A stretch of DNA of 47,216 bases. Origin: Pseudomonadota bacterium (lineage in GTDB: Bacteria; Myxococcota_A; UBA9042; GCA-2863065). Under the pieces are notes generated by a model that worked only from the letters and a program-made list of their open reading frames with translations, made no database searches and was not told the origin of the DNA. Positions 27,363 through 35,486 of this stretch are shown in pieces (the first letter of the stretch is position 1; each line of letters opens with the position of its first letter). A program made the translations under genes and the position numbers. The stretch lies in NCBI GenBank assembly GCA_005776725.1, contig SXOO01000277.1:1-47216 (forward strand). Direction: 5' to 3'.

Positions 27363-28796
27363 TCAGAACCGGAGCGACCCGCAGAAGTCGCGGACGCAGG
27401 CTCCCTCGGCGTAGGGCGTGCGGCACGACAGCCCGGGCGCGCAGTCCGCCAGGAAACACGCGTCGCCCAGCTGTGGCACCGGCGCGCACCGGAAGGTGAA
27501 CGTCGCGTCCGGAAGGCACGCCCCAGTCGGTCCACACTCGTTGCCGGCGGCGCACGGCATGCCCACCTCGCGCACCGGGCGGCAAGCGTTCTCCGTGAAC
27601 TCGCAGTACAGTCCGGCGGCGCAGGTCGGGTCGTTCTCGCAGCGTGTCCCCTCGGTCCCCGGCACCCGACAGAACGACCCCTCTGGCCCAAACGCGCACC
27701 CCAGCCCCGGCGCGCACGCGGGCGTCCCCACCGCGCAAGCCGCCCCCTCCCCCGGGATGGGCCCACAGACCCCGTCCCGGCAGGTGGTCCCGTCGACGCA
27801 GAGCAGTGGCCCCATCACACCCAGCGCGCACGGGGCGCCGTCGCCGGGGAGCGCGCCGCACATCGCGCTCTCGCTGCCGCACCCTAGCCCGGCCGCGCAG
27901 GCTACCCCGTTTCCGCACGGCTGACCGTCGCCCGGCAGCGGGACGCAAGCGTCGCCCGCGCAGTACTCGGCGGCGACACAGTCGTCGTCCCACTGGCAGG
28001 CGTTGCCCGGGGCGCGGGCCATGCAGACCTTTCGCGCCGACGCAGCGCACACGAGGTCGCCGCAGTCCGCCGACGGCGCACAGGCGTCTCCGGCCTTCGA
28101 GGCGTCGGGCGCCCCGCAGCTCCCGGCCACACACCGGAGGGGCGGCGCACAGTCGGGATCGCTCGCGCAGACGCCGCCCTCCGGGGCGCGCGGGGCGCAG
28201 TCCCCGTCGGCGTCGCAGCGAAGGCCCGCGGCGCACCGGCCCTCGGGTCCGCACGGCGCGCCGACGCCCGGCAGCGCCGGGAGGCCACCCGGCGGCGCAA
28301 TGATGGGGCAGTCGACGAAAAACGTGTCACCCGGCAGCTTGGCGCAGTTCCCGGCGAGCGCGGCGATCGCGGCCAGGCACGGCGCAACGCCGTCGAGCCG
28401 CACCTCAGCCTCCCCGCGCGCCACGGCGTCGCGATACGGCTCCAGCTGCTCCCCACACTGCGCCGCGAACGCGAGGCGACACGCCGCGGCGTCCGGGTAA
28501 CCGGGCGCAGCCGCGCAGCCGCACGCCGTGGCCGCTTGGCAATACCGCGTCGCGTACTCGGGGCACCACGCAGCGACTAGCTGGTCGACAGTGCCACCTG
28601 GCCCGGCGGCGCCGGTCTCCGGGACGTCGGCGCCCGGAGCATCATCGGCGCCCTCGCGCGTCACCTCAGCGCCCGGCACGTCGTCACGGGAGGCTATGTC
28701 CGCCGGCGCGGTGTCGGTCTCGGCGGTTGGGGACTCGCTCGCGCACGCGAGCGTCAGGGCGGCGAGAGCCGGGAGAAGTCGAGCGGCGAAGCACAT
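27363..28796 (-). CDS. Cys-rich Dickkopf/EB-like lipoprotein
   Basis: A 477-residue protein. The signal peptide MCFAARLLPALAALTLAC ends with the lipobox Cys at residue 18. An acidic Asp/Glu/Pro/Ala linker of about 50 residues follows. Residues 75-165 form a helical, Cys-containing domain (WCPEYATRYCQAATACGC), common in myxobacterial surface lipoproteins. The remaining 300 residues are repeats of the kind GxPCxxxxxCAxGLxCxxxxxxCxxLPGDGxPC, resembling Dickkopf N-terminal or EB modules. No catalytic motif is seen. A surface location is likely from the lipid anchor. It is probably a single-gene transcript. Confidence 0.8.
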   Translation of the reverse strand: MCFAARLLPALAALTLACASESPTAETDTAPADIASRDDVPGAEVTREGADDAPGADVPETGAAGPGGTVDQLVAAWCPEYATRYCQAATACGCAAAPGYPDAAACRLAFAAQCGEQLEPYRDAVARGEAEVRLDGVAPCLAAIAALAGNCAKLPGDTFFVDCPIIAPPGGLPALPGVGAPCGPEGRCAAGLRCDADGDCAPRAPEGGVCASDPDCAPPLRCVAGSCGAPDASKAGDACAPSADCGDLVCAASARKVCMARAPGNACQWDDDCVAAEYCAGDACVPLPGDGQPCGNGVACAAGLGCGSESAMCGALPGDGAPCALGVMGPLLCVDGTTCRDGVCGPIPGEGAACAVGTPACAPGLGCAFGPEGSFCRVPGTEGTRCENDPTCAAGLYCEFTENACRPVREVGMPCAAGNECGPTGACLPDATFTFRCAPVPQLGDACFLADCAPGLSCRTPYAEGACVRDFCGSLRF

Positions 28797-28916
28797 CCCG
28801 CGACCATACCGGCGGGTTTGCCTCCGGGCGAGGGGCCACTGGCGCAGCGCGGTCAGCTCCCACGCCGGGGTAATGCACCGTGCGTCAACGCGCTCGCGCT
28901 GGCGCTCCGGTCGAGC

Positions 28917-29632
28917 TCAGTCGAAGGTGCGAGCGAGCGCGGCCGGGCTCGCTCCGTCCTCGCGCAGCCGCATAAGGTGGAAGGCCACCACGCCGATGCA
29001 CGCCGACACGCTGGCGGTGACCGCGGAGAACAAGACACTCGCCATGAGCGCCGGACGGACGGCACCCAGGGCGTGGGCGTCCACGACCCAGCTCACCACC
29101 AGATTCGCGAGGGCAACTGACAAGAACACGCCGAAGAGCGCGGCACGGCTCCCGGTGACCAGGGACCAACTGCGCTTGAAGGCCCGGATGACACCCAACC
29201 CCTCGGCCTGTGCGGCCGGGACGGCTGCGCACAGCACCATCGTGAGCAGGAGGCCAGGAATCACCAGCGCCAGAAAAGCCGCTCCGACCGCGACCCCGAC
29301 AGGAGCGACAGCCCGCTGGTCCGCCTCATGGCGTGGAGCCCTCTCGTCAGCGCGGTCACGTCGTCAACCGGCTCGTCGTTCAGGGTCCGCATGACCGCGG
29401 CGGTCATGGCCCCCTGGGTGAAGAAGAGCGCCAGTGACGCCATCACGAAGGTCGTGAAGGCGAAGCCCACGGCTCCGCCCAAGTCGCTCGAGCCCCGGGC
29501 CGCCTCGTCGGAGGCGAACCACGTGTAGGCAAGGAGCGGCGAATGCGCGAGCAAGCTCAACGACACGGCCGCAGGAGCGTTCCGGCTCCAGACCAACAGA
29601 CTCTTACTCAAGACTTCTGTGGAGGTAAGCAA
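28917..29632 (-). pseudogene. Polytopic membrane protein split by a -1 frameshift
   Basis: Two overlapping frames encode one protein. The first (29632 to 29261, TTG start with AGAGG about seven bases upstream) gives two membrane segments and MRTLNDEPVDDVTALTRGLHAM, then runs into GSRSERLFWRW and a stop. The second (open from upstream down to 28917) continues with VAVGAAFLALVIPGLLLTMVLCAAVPAA, the helix expected next, and two more helices. Adding one G in the GGGG run near 29314-29317 gives SLLSGVAVGAAFLALVIPG, a normal membrane helix. The restored protein of about 238 residues resembles the YciC-like or glycerophosphodiesterase-membrane-domain type. It is a mutation, an assembly error or, less likely, programmed frameshifting. 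Confidence 0.75.
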
Positions 29633-29662
29633 CTTCGCCTCTTACAGATCGCCACCACGGCA

Positions 29663-29692
29663 ATCCTGCTTGCACCGACGGCGACGTGTCAA
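29663..29692 (-). promoter_or_regulatory. Promoter candidate for the split membrane-protein gene
   Basis: On the minus strand, TTGACA (29692-29687) and CAGGAT (29668-29663) are spaced by 18 bases, about 30 bases before the TTG start. The -35 is a perfect match and the -10 is weak. The surrounding 29640-29770 region is more A/T-rich than its neighbours and is shared with the divergent operon. Confidence 0.4.
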
Positions 29693-29930
29693 GCGCTCGG
29701 CTTCGAGTTTGTTGCAAGCGCCTCACTTCAAAAATTCGACAGCATGCCGTCGCCCAACGCGCGGCCCGTGTGATAGGTTGGTCCCGAGTGGCATGAACGT
29801 CGCCCGCTCCGGAGGCACCTGGACAAATGACCAAGCGTCCCAAGAACGAGCCAAGAGGTCCGTCACTGAGCACGGTCGGTACGCTTTGGCGCTGCAGGCT
29901 CGCGGACGCGGTTCACCCTTGAGAGTGAGT

Positions 29931-31343
29931 GTGCAAGCGAGACTCCTCGTCGGGGTGGGTTTGTGTACGCTCGTCGGCTTCGCCGTGCGACCCGAACTGG
30001 CCAACGCCAAACCGATCGGCCCGTCCCTGTTCTGCTCCAGCTACCCGGATGCTTCGGCATGTGCCGGCAGAGTCGTGAACTGCGCGCACTGCCATGACGG
30101 AGCTCCGCCGTGGCTCAACCCTTACGGGCTGACGGTTGGGATCAACCTGTGGGCAGACCCCTCATTCTCAGCCGTCGAAGATGACTACGAGCGATGCCTC
30201 CCGAACGCCCTGGCCATGGCGGAGGCGGATGACTCCGACGAGGACGGTGTCCCGAATCGTGAGGAGATCGACGTGGGCACTGGTCCGGGAGACGCCACGA
30301 GCGTGTTTCTGGGAGACGTCATCCCGAGCGGCGCCCCAAACCCGGACTTCAGTGTTGGAACCTACGACCCGCGCTTCGCCCTGAGGCGGGTGATGATCAC
30401 CTATTGTGGGCGCTCTCCCTCCTACGAGGAGCTGGCGGAGCTCGCGGCGGCTTCAGATGCTGGCGCGTTCCTCCACGAGAGGCTCGATCAATGCCTCTCC
30501 TCGGAGTACTGGCGTCAAGAGGCTCTCCACCGACTCGCGGACCCGAAGGTTCGCCCGGAGAGGGCCACCGGGCTAGAAGGCGAGTTCATCTTGGCCGACT
30601 ACTCTTGGGACTATCGCTTGTTCAGCTTCGTCCTGTCGGGCAGTCGCGACGCGCGTGACTTACTGCTGGCGACCTATCATGTCGGTGAGCGCGACCAGAT
30701 GGTCGAAGGGATCATCGAGCAGGTCCCCGGCTCGATGGCAGGAAAACCCATGCGCATGGGCTCCGGGCAGCCGCTCCAGCCACCGCGCCGCGCCGGTATG
30801 ATCACGACGCAGTGGTTCCTCGTGATGAACACGATGTTCTCGGCACTGCCGCGGTCCACGGCTGCTCAGGCGTACCGCGCGTACCTCGGGTCGGACATCT
30901 CGGAGAATGACGGTATCCATCCAGTGGTCGGCGAGCCTCGGGATGTGGACCAGAAGGGGGTTCGCGACGCTGCGTGCGCCACGTGCCACTCCACGCTCGA
31001 TCCGCTCTCCTACGCCTTCGCGGACTACAACGGGATAAAGGTCGGCATGAACGACAATCCCTCGGGGCAATACGACCCGAATCGATCAGCATGGGACGGC
31101 GACGGCGTCATCTTCGGCGAGCGCGTCAAGGACCTCGTGGATTGGGCCCACTTCGCGGCAAACAGCGACGCGTTCCTGAGGAACATCGGAGAGATGTTCT
31201 ACCAACAGGCGCTGGGTCACCTGCCGACACCGCGCGACCTCACAGAGTTCATCGCGAATTGGAAAGCGCTCCCCGAAGATGACTACCGCGCAGAGAAGTT
31301 CATCCATCGTTTGGTGGACTCTGCCGCGTTCGGTGTGCCATGA
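29931..31343 (+). CDS. Exported di-haem DUF1588/DUF1592-like cytochrome c protein
   Basis: A 470-residue protein with the start at GTG 29931 (GAGAG six bases before), which gives a compact signal peptide (LLVGVGLCTLVGFAV, cut after ELANA). An in-frame GTG at 29925 is equally possible. Two CxxCH haem motifs are present: CAHCH (Cys51) in a short N-terminal cytochrome-like region, and CATCH (Cys349) within a DUF1588-like segment (RDAACATCHSTLDPLSYAFADYNGI). Between them lie a calcium-type DSDEDGVPNREE loop and a helical region with YDPRFALRRVMITYCGRSPSYEELAEL. Such proteins occur with DUF1501 or DUF1552 partners in Planctomycetota and Myxococcota, with unknown substrates. The stop overlaps the next gene's ATG (ATGA). 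Confidence 0.75.
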   Translation: MQARLLVGVGLCTLVGFAVRPELANAKPIGPSLFCSSYPDASACAGRVVNCAHCHDGAPPWLNPYGLTVGINLWADPSFSAVEDDYERCLPNALAMAEADDSDEDGVPNREEIDVGTGPGDATSVFLGDVIPSGAPNPDFSVGTYDPRFALRRVMITYCGRSPSYEELAELAAASDAGAFLHERLDQCLSSEYWRQEALHRLADPKVRPERATGLEGEFILADYSWDYRLFSFVLSGSRDARDLLLATYHVGERDQMVEGIIEQVPGSMAGKPMRMGSGQPLQPPRRAGMITTQWFLVMNTMFSALPRSTAAQAYRAYLGSDISENDGIHPVVGEPRDVDQKGVRDAACATCHSTLDPLSYAFADYNGIKVGMNDNPSGQYDPNRSAWDGDGVIFGERVKDLVDWAHFAANSDAFLRNIGEMFYQQALGHLPTPRDLTEFIANWKALPEDDYRAEKFIHRLVDSAAFGVP

Positions 31344-32248
31344 CCCCGGAGCGCCGGACGTCCAGCGTGACCGACCGCGGCGACTCGTCGTCCGTCAGGG
31401 CCCACCTCGGCGGCGTGCCCAAGGGGGCCGAGGCTGCCGTTGAGACGACGTGTTCGGGAGCTGCCCAAGCGCGACTGCGACCCACCACCGCCATACTGTT
31501 GGCCTCGTTCGTAACGCTGGGATTGGCCTGCGACACGGACTCCTCCCGGAGCTCCAGCAACGCGAGGCCCGTCGCTCCGTCAAGCGGCGCTTCGTCATCG
31601 ACGTCGAATACCGACGGTTCGGCCCTCGGTCGGGCGCGTCGTAGCGCGTCCACGGCGGCGCCTGCCACGGAGTCGGCGATGGGGTCCTCCTCGGCTGCGC
31701 TCGCCGAGCCCACGATAATGCGGTCGACCAAGAACGATCTTATCTGGAAGCGTTACCGCGCGGTGCAGCAGGACCTGATGCGCGGGTTATCGCTCACCTC
31801 CGAGGAGCTGTGTCGCGAGCTCGGCCGTTTCGACTGCGTAGACAGCGTACACCTTGTGGCACTGGGTGGCAACGAGCCGTTCGACAAGATGCTCTACCGA
31901 GCTGCTGAGCGTCCCACCGCGACGACGCCCGTGGCGATCGAACGCGTCGTCTGGTCGGCGTGCGTTTCACGAGTCGCCAAGGACGCCGCGGGGCCGCCTG
32001 TGGTGTTCCGAGACCTGGACTTGGGGGTAGCTGCGCTCGATCCCTCTCGAGGGACAACCCTGGCGGCTGCAGACTTAACCACGATCACCCTCTACAGGGC
32101 GCTCATGTCACGCGACCCGCTACCCAAGGAGCTGGCCCTGGTGAGGCAGCTCATCGTGGATGCGAAGGGCACCGGCGTCTCAGCGAGGGACTTCGCTCTC
32201 GCGGCGTGTTTCGCCATCGGCAGCAGCGCCGAGACGCTGTTCTACTAA
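31340..32248 (+). CDS. Putative lipoprotein of the DUF1588/DUF1501 operon
   Basis: A 302-residue protein by the ATG at 31340, which overlaps the previous stop. A hydrophobic segment with lipobox (TAILLASFVTLGLAC) lies unusually far in, ending at residue 64, so a downstream start such as the GTG near residue 26 may be the real one. After a Ser/Ala-rich linker of about 60 residues comes a helical domain (DLIWKRYRAVQQDLMRGLSLTSEELCRELGRFDCVDSVHLVALGGNEPFDKMLY). It ends in a region reading LTTITLYRALMSRDPLPKELALVRQLI. The GGNEPFD segment resembles parts of DUF1592-associated cytochrome proteins, but no haem motif is present. It probably works with its two neighbours at the cell surface. Confidence 0.65.
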   Translation: MTPERRTSSVTDRGDSSSVRAHLGGVPKGAEAAVETTCSGAAQARLRPTTAILLASFVTLGLACDTDSSRSSSNARPVAPSSGASSSTSNTDGSALGRARRSASTAAPATESAMGSSSAALAEPTIMRSTKNDLIWKRYRAVQQDLMRGLSLTSEELCRELGRFDCVDSVHLVALGGNEPFDKMLYRAAERPTATTPVAIERVVWSACVSRVAKDAAGPPVVFRDLDLGVAALDPSRGTTLAAADLTTITLYRALMSRDPLPKELALVRQLIVDAKGTGVSARDFALAACFAIGSSAETLFY

Positions 32249-32267
32249 CGGGGAGCCGGGTGACTCG

Positions 32268-33725
32268 ATGACGACTCGCTTCAGTCGCCGTAGCTTTCTC
32301 AGGGCAGGGGTCGGGGCCAGCGCGCTGGGGATGCTCCCCATCGGGTGCGGGGGAGAGACAACAGGCCCTGTCGCCACGACCACCGGCGGCAAGCTGTTGT
32401 TCGTGGTGGCGGCATCAGGCGGGGCGTCGATCGTCGACTCCTTCCTCCCGGTGGCCAAGACGGACGGGCGAGGAGGCAACGCGTACGACCCTGATCAGCT
32501 GGCCCAACCGGCCGGCTCGAACCTGCGGTGCGTCGCGCCACTCGACAACCACTTCATGCAGATGAAGATGGGCAACGGATATCCCCAACCGGCATTTCTC
32601 GAGAGGCATATGCGCGACCTGGCCGTCGTGACGGCCGACGGAACGAGCGTGAATCACCTCGTGGCCGCCCGTAAGTCGCTCACGGGCGACGGCATCAACC
32701 GCGGTCGGACCCTCGGCGAGGCCTGCGCCCTCGAGCATGGCGCCAGCCTCCTCCTCCCGAACGTCAACATGGCGGGGCAGGGATTCATCGAGCCTGGCTC
32801 AGACGAGATCCCGATCTGGGCACGGGCAGAGCCCGTCTCCGACCCCCGGCTCTTCGCCTTCGCCACGGACGGCACCCGAGGCCTCAAGGGAGCTCCGAGC
32901 GCAGCCTTGGTCGCGCGGGCGCGCGGCTTCCGGCGAAAGCTCGAGGACGCGTCGCGGTTTACGCAGACCTTCGAGGGCTCTGAGCTCCTTCGAGAGTACC
33001 GAGACCAACGCGATCTGATCCTCCCGCGACTCGAGGAGATGAACCTCATCTCACAGCTCCTCCTGTACCAGAAGGGAGAGGCCCCGCTCGACGAGTACGG
33101 GCTCGAGTCGTCGCCGAAGTTGCAGCAGCTCCTCTCCACCTTCCCGCGCATGGCGACCGACCCCTTCGAGGCGCAGGCCGCGCTGGCGTTTCTGCTCACA
33201 CGGTTCGGCGTCTCCTGCTCCGTCACCATCGGTCTCTCGATGAGCCCCAACTTCGACGGTACCGATCGCATCACCAACGCCCAGGCGGCGTTCGATTGGT
33301 CACATATCGACCATCGAGGCACCCAGAACGCCATGTGGTCTCGCGTGCTGAAGGTGGTGGACGGGCTCATCGGGCTACTTAAGGCCGAGGACCACCTCGG
33401 CGATCCGGCGCTGGGGAAGATGTGGGACCGCTCGCTTGTGTATGTCGCGACCGAGTTCGGACGCGACAAGGTCGCAGAGGGGGGCTCTGCCCACCACCCC
33501 AACAACGGGGCCGTGTTCGTCTCGCCGTTGATGCGCGGCAATCGGGTGTATGGGGGCGTCGACCCGAACACATGCCACACCTACGGGTTCGACCCCGTGA
33601 CCGGCGCTCCTGACGCGAATGTCAGAATGACCGAGGGCCACCTTTACTCCGCGGCGGCCCACGCGCTCGGCATCCCGTTTCCGGGGCGTGTCGACATGCC
33701 GGCGGTCGTACGGGGAGCGGGTTAG
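32268..33725 (+). CDS. Tat-exported DUF1501-like (sulfatase-like fold) lipoprotein
   Basis: A 485-residue protein starting at ATG 32268 (GGGAG upstream). The N-terminus is a twin-arginine signal (FSRRSFLRAG) ending in LPIGC, so a Tat-dependent lipoprotein is likely. Features of DUF1501, an alkaline phosphatase/sulfatase-related superfamily, include KLLFVVAASGGASIVDSF near the start. Near the end are DRSLVYVATEFGRDK, SAHHPNNGAVFVSPLMRGNRVYGGVD and the conserved His pair. The family's catalytic activity is unproven. It follows the lipoprotein gene by 19 bases, completing a three-gene operon typical of bacteria that pair DUF1501 proteins with haem-containing DUF1588/DUF1549 partners. Confidence 0.8.
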   Translation: MTTRFSRRSFLRAGVGASALGMLPIGCGGETTGPVATTTGGKLLFVVAASGGASIVDSFLPVAKTDGRGGNAYDPDQLAQPAGSNLRCVAPLDNHFMQMKMGNGYPQPAFLERHMRDLAVVTADGTSVNHLVAARKSLTGDGINRGRTLGEACALEHGASLLLPNVNMAGQGFIEPGSDEIPIWARAEPVSDPRLFAFATDGTRGLKGAPSAALVARARGFRRKLEDASRFTQTFEGSELLREYRDQRDLILPRLEEMNLISQLLLYQKGEAPLDEYGLESSPKLQQLLSTFPRMATDPFEAQAALAFLLTRFGVSCSVTIGLSMSPNFDGTDRITNAQAAFDWSHIDHRGTQNAMWSRVLKVVDGLIGLLKAEDHLGDPALGKMWDRSLVYVATEFGRDKVAEGGSAHHPNNGAVFVSPLMRGNRVYGGVDPNTCHTYGFDPVTGAPDANVRMTEGHLYSAAAHALGIPFPGRVDMPAVVRGAG

Positions 33726-33801
33726 GGCTCGGGCAGTGACCGCGCCGTCGCGCCGGATGCGTCACCCCCTTGGTTCACAGGAGGTGCCACGCGGCGGGTG
33801 G

Positions 33802-34347
33802 TCAGCGCCAGTCCACCCGAAAGCTGGCGCCCCTGCGCTCCACCACGGGTTCTCCCACCCCGCCCTCTGCCCCCGTGAGCTCGAGCAGCGCCTCGAAACG
33901 GCCGGCCATACCGACGAGGCGACTCCGAGGGATGTCCCGGTCACCCGCGTAGGCCAGGCGGACCTCGCCGCTCCGTGAGCCGATCCGCCTGTATGTCGCT
34001 GAAATCCCACGTGATTGACGCCGCGTGACCGCGTCGACACGCGAGAGCAGCGCGTGTGGGGCCACGGCCAGCGCGCCGAGTCCTTTCAGGAGCAGGCGAA
34101 CCGGCGCGACCACTGCGGCGTGGGCACCAAGCCGCCCGAGGCGCCTCACCAACTCCTCGCCTCCCAACCCCGACAGCGCTTCCGTGACGTCGTCGAAGGG
34201 CTCTAGCGGCATCCAATCGCCCGCCTGGACGTCGAACAGGCCCGACGTGGCCGCGGGAACGCGTTCACGGACACGCTCCCAGAGCCCCTCGCGCCGGAGG
34301 AGGGTGAGACCGGAGACCCATGCGGTTGTGCGTACGAGCGGCTGCAT
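33802..34347 (-). CDS. DUF2378-like (TIGR02265-type) myxobacterial protein
   Basis: A 181-residue protein starting MQPLVRTTAWVSG. The pattern LWERVRERVPAATSGLFDVQAGDWMPLEPFDDVTEALSGLGGEELVRRLGRLGAH followed by GEVRLAYAGDRDI and an ending in FRVDWR resembles the myxobacteria-specific DUF2378/TIGR02265 family, distantly like haem-NO-binding or V4R domains. No ligand residues can be assigned. The family assignment is from memory of its general layout and is moderate only. It is divergent from the KAS III gene with about 110 bases between starts. Confidence 0.55.
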   Translation of the reverse strand: MQPLVRTTAWVSGLTLLRREGLWERVRERVPAATSGLFDVQAGDWMPLEPFDDVTEALSGLGGEELVRRLGRLGAHAAVVAPVRLLLKGLGALAVAPHALLSRVDAVTRRQSRGISATYRRIGSRSGEVRLAYAGDRDIPRSRLVGMAGRFEALLELTGAEGGVGEPVVERRGASFRVDWR

Positions 34348-34460
34348 GCGCGCGAGGGTACCACCGACCGCGCCGCTTGCCCCGCAGGCGCTCGCGCGCC
34401 TAGAGTGACCCGTCTGGCGCGGCACCCACGGGCTGGGGCGCTAACAAGAGAGGCCTTAAC

Positions 34461-35486
34461 TTGCCCTTCCCCTGCCTCTTCCTCTCGCCGCCGCGCGTGG
34501 TACTCCCGGCTCTGCGGCTGTCGAACCAGGACGTAATCGACGAAGTTCGAAGCCGGTTTCGGGGGGCCGACTCGGACTGGCCGCCGATCGAGGCCGGCAT
34601 TCGCCACGTCTTCGACCGCTGCGGCTCCGCGTGGCGCCATCTGGACCGGGACCCGTCTACGCGAGTGGCGGCCTTCGCCGCGCGCGCGGCGCGCCTCAGC
34701 TTGGACGACGCATCGCTCGCAGCTGGAGCGCTCGACCTCGTGCTCTATGGAGGCATCGCCCGCGAGTACCTCGAGCCCGCCACCGCCATGGAGCTCTCGC
34801 ACAACCTGGGCGTAGAGACAGTCCACGCCTTCGATGTCACCTCGGCGTGTGTCGGTCTCCTGGAGGCCATCCACGTGGCCGCGGGGCGCTTCGCAGTACA
34901 CGACGAGATGCGGTACGCCCTCATCGCCACCGGCGAGCTCACCCGCGAGTACCTCGCCTACGACGTCCAAACCGTCGACGAGCTCACACATCGCGCGGCC
35001 GGCCTCACGATCGGCAACGCAGCGGCCTCCGTCCTGATCGGTCGGACCCCGTTCCCAGGAGGATCGGGGCGTCTCGTCGGCTTCCGTTCTACGGCCGTCC
35101 CCCGACACTTCGCCCTTTGCCAGGTCCCCGTGGGCGGCGCGTTCACGTCGTTCTCCGCCGACCTCTTCAGGCTCCACGGCCTTGTCCCCCCGGAGATCCG
35201 GGCGCTCCTCGCGGACATCGGCTGGTCACTCGACAGCGTGGATCACTTCGTCTTCCACCAGCCGTCCGACACCATGCTGAGGCGCGTGGTAGCGGAGCTC
35301 GGCGTCCCTCCGGAGCGAGCGCCCGCACTGCACTCGGTGTGTGGAAACACCGTCAGCGCGGCGATCCCGGTGACACTGCGCCACCTCCTTGATCGCGGGG
35401 CCATAAAGCCTGGCGACAGGGTGATCTGCGCCACCGCAGCTGCTGGCCTGAGCATCGCCGTGGCCGCGCTCGAGTGGTGCGCCTGA
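34461..35486 (+). CDS. 3-oxoacyl-ACP synthase III (KAS III/FabH-like thiolase-fold enzyme)
   Basis: A 341-residue protein starting at TTG 34461, chosen because GAGAGG lies seven bases before it. The catalytic triad of the KAS III family is complete: Cys130 in DVTSACVGLLEA, His266 in FVFHQPSDTMLRRV and Asn296 in CGNTVSAAIPVTL. A C-terminal GDRVICATAAAGLSIAV gives the glycine-rich loop. Differences from housekeeping FabH (SACVG instead of AACAG, no ACP-site Arg/Lys cluster that I recognise) suggest a secondary or specialised role, such as starter-unit selection or head-to-head condensation as in OleA-type enzymes. Its stop overlaps the start of the sulfotransferase gene (TGATG), so the two enzymes are made together. 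Confidence 0.85.
   Translation: MPFPCLFLSPPRVVLPALRLSNQDVIDEVRSRFRGADSDWPPIEAGIRHVFDRCGSAWRHLDRDPSTRVAAFAARAARLSLDDASLAAGALDLVLYGGIAREYLEPATAMELSHNLGVETVHAFDVTSACVGLLEAIHVAAGRFAVHDEMRYALIATGELTREYLAYDVQTVDELTHRAAGLTIGNAAASVLIGRTPFPGGSGRLVGFRSTAVPRHFALCQVPVGGAFTSFSADLFRLHGLVPPEIRALLADIGWSLDSVDHFVFHQPSDTMLRRVVAELGVPPERAPALHSVCGNTVSAAIPVTLRHLLDRGAIKPGDRVICATAAAGLSIAVAALEWCA

Noticed and set aside
29301..29325. Programmed -1 frameshifting in the split membrane gene
   Set aside because: The GGGG run lacks a canonical X XXY YYZ slippery heptamer, so mutation or assembly error is preferred, although not excluded by sequence alone.
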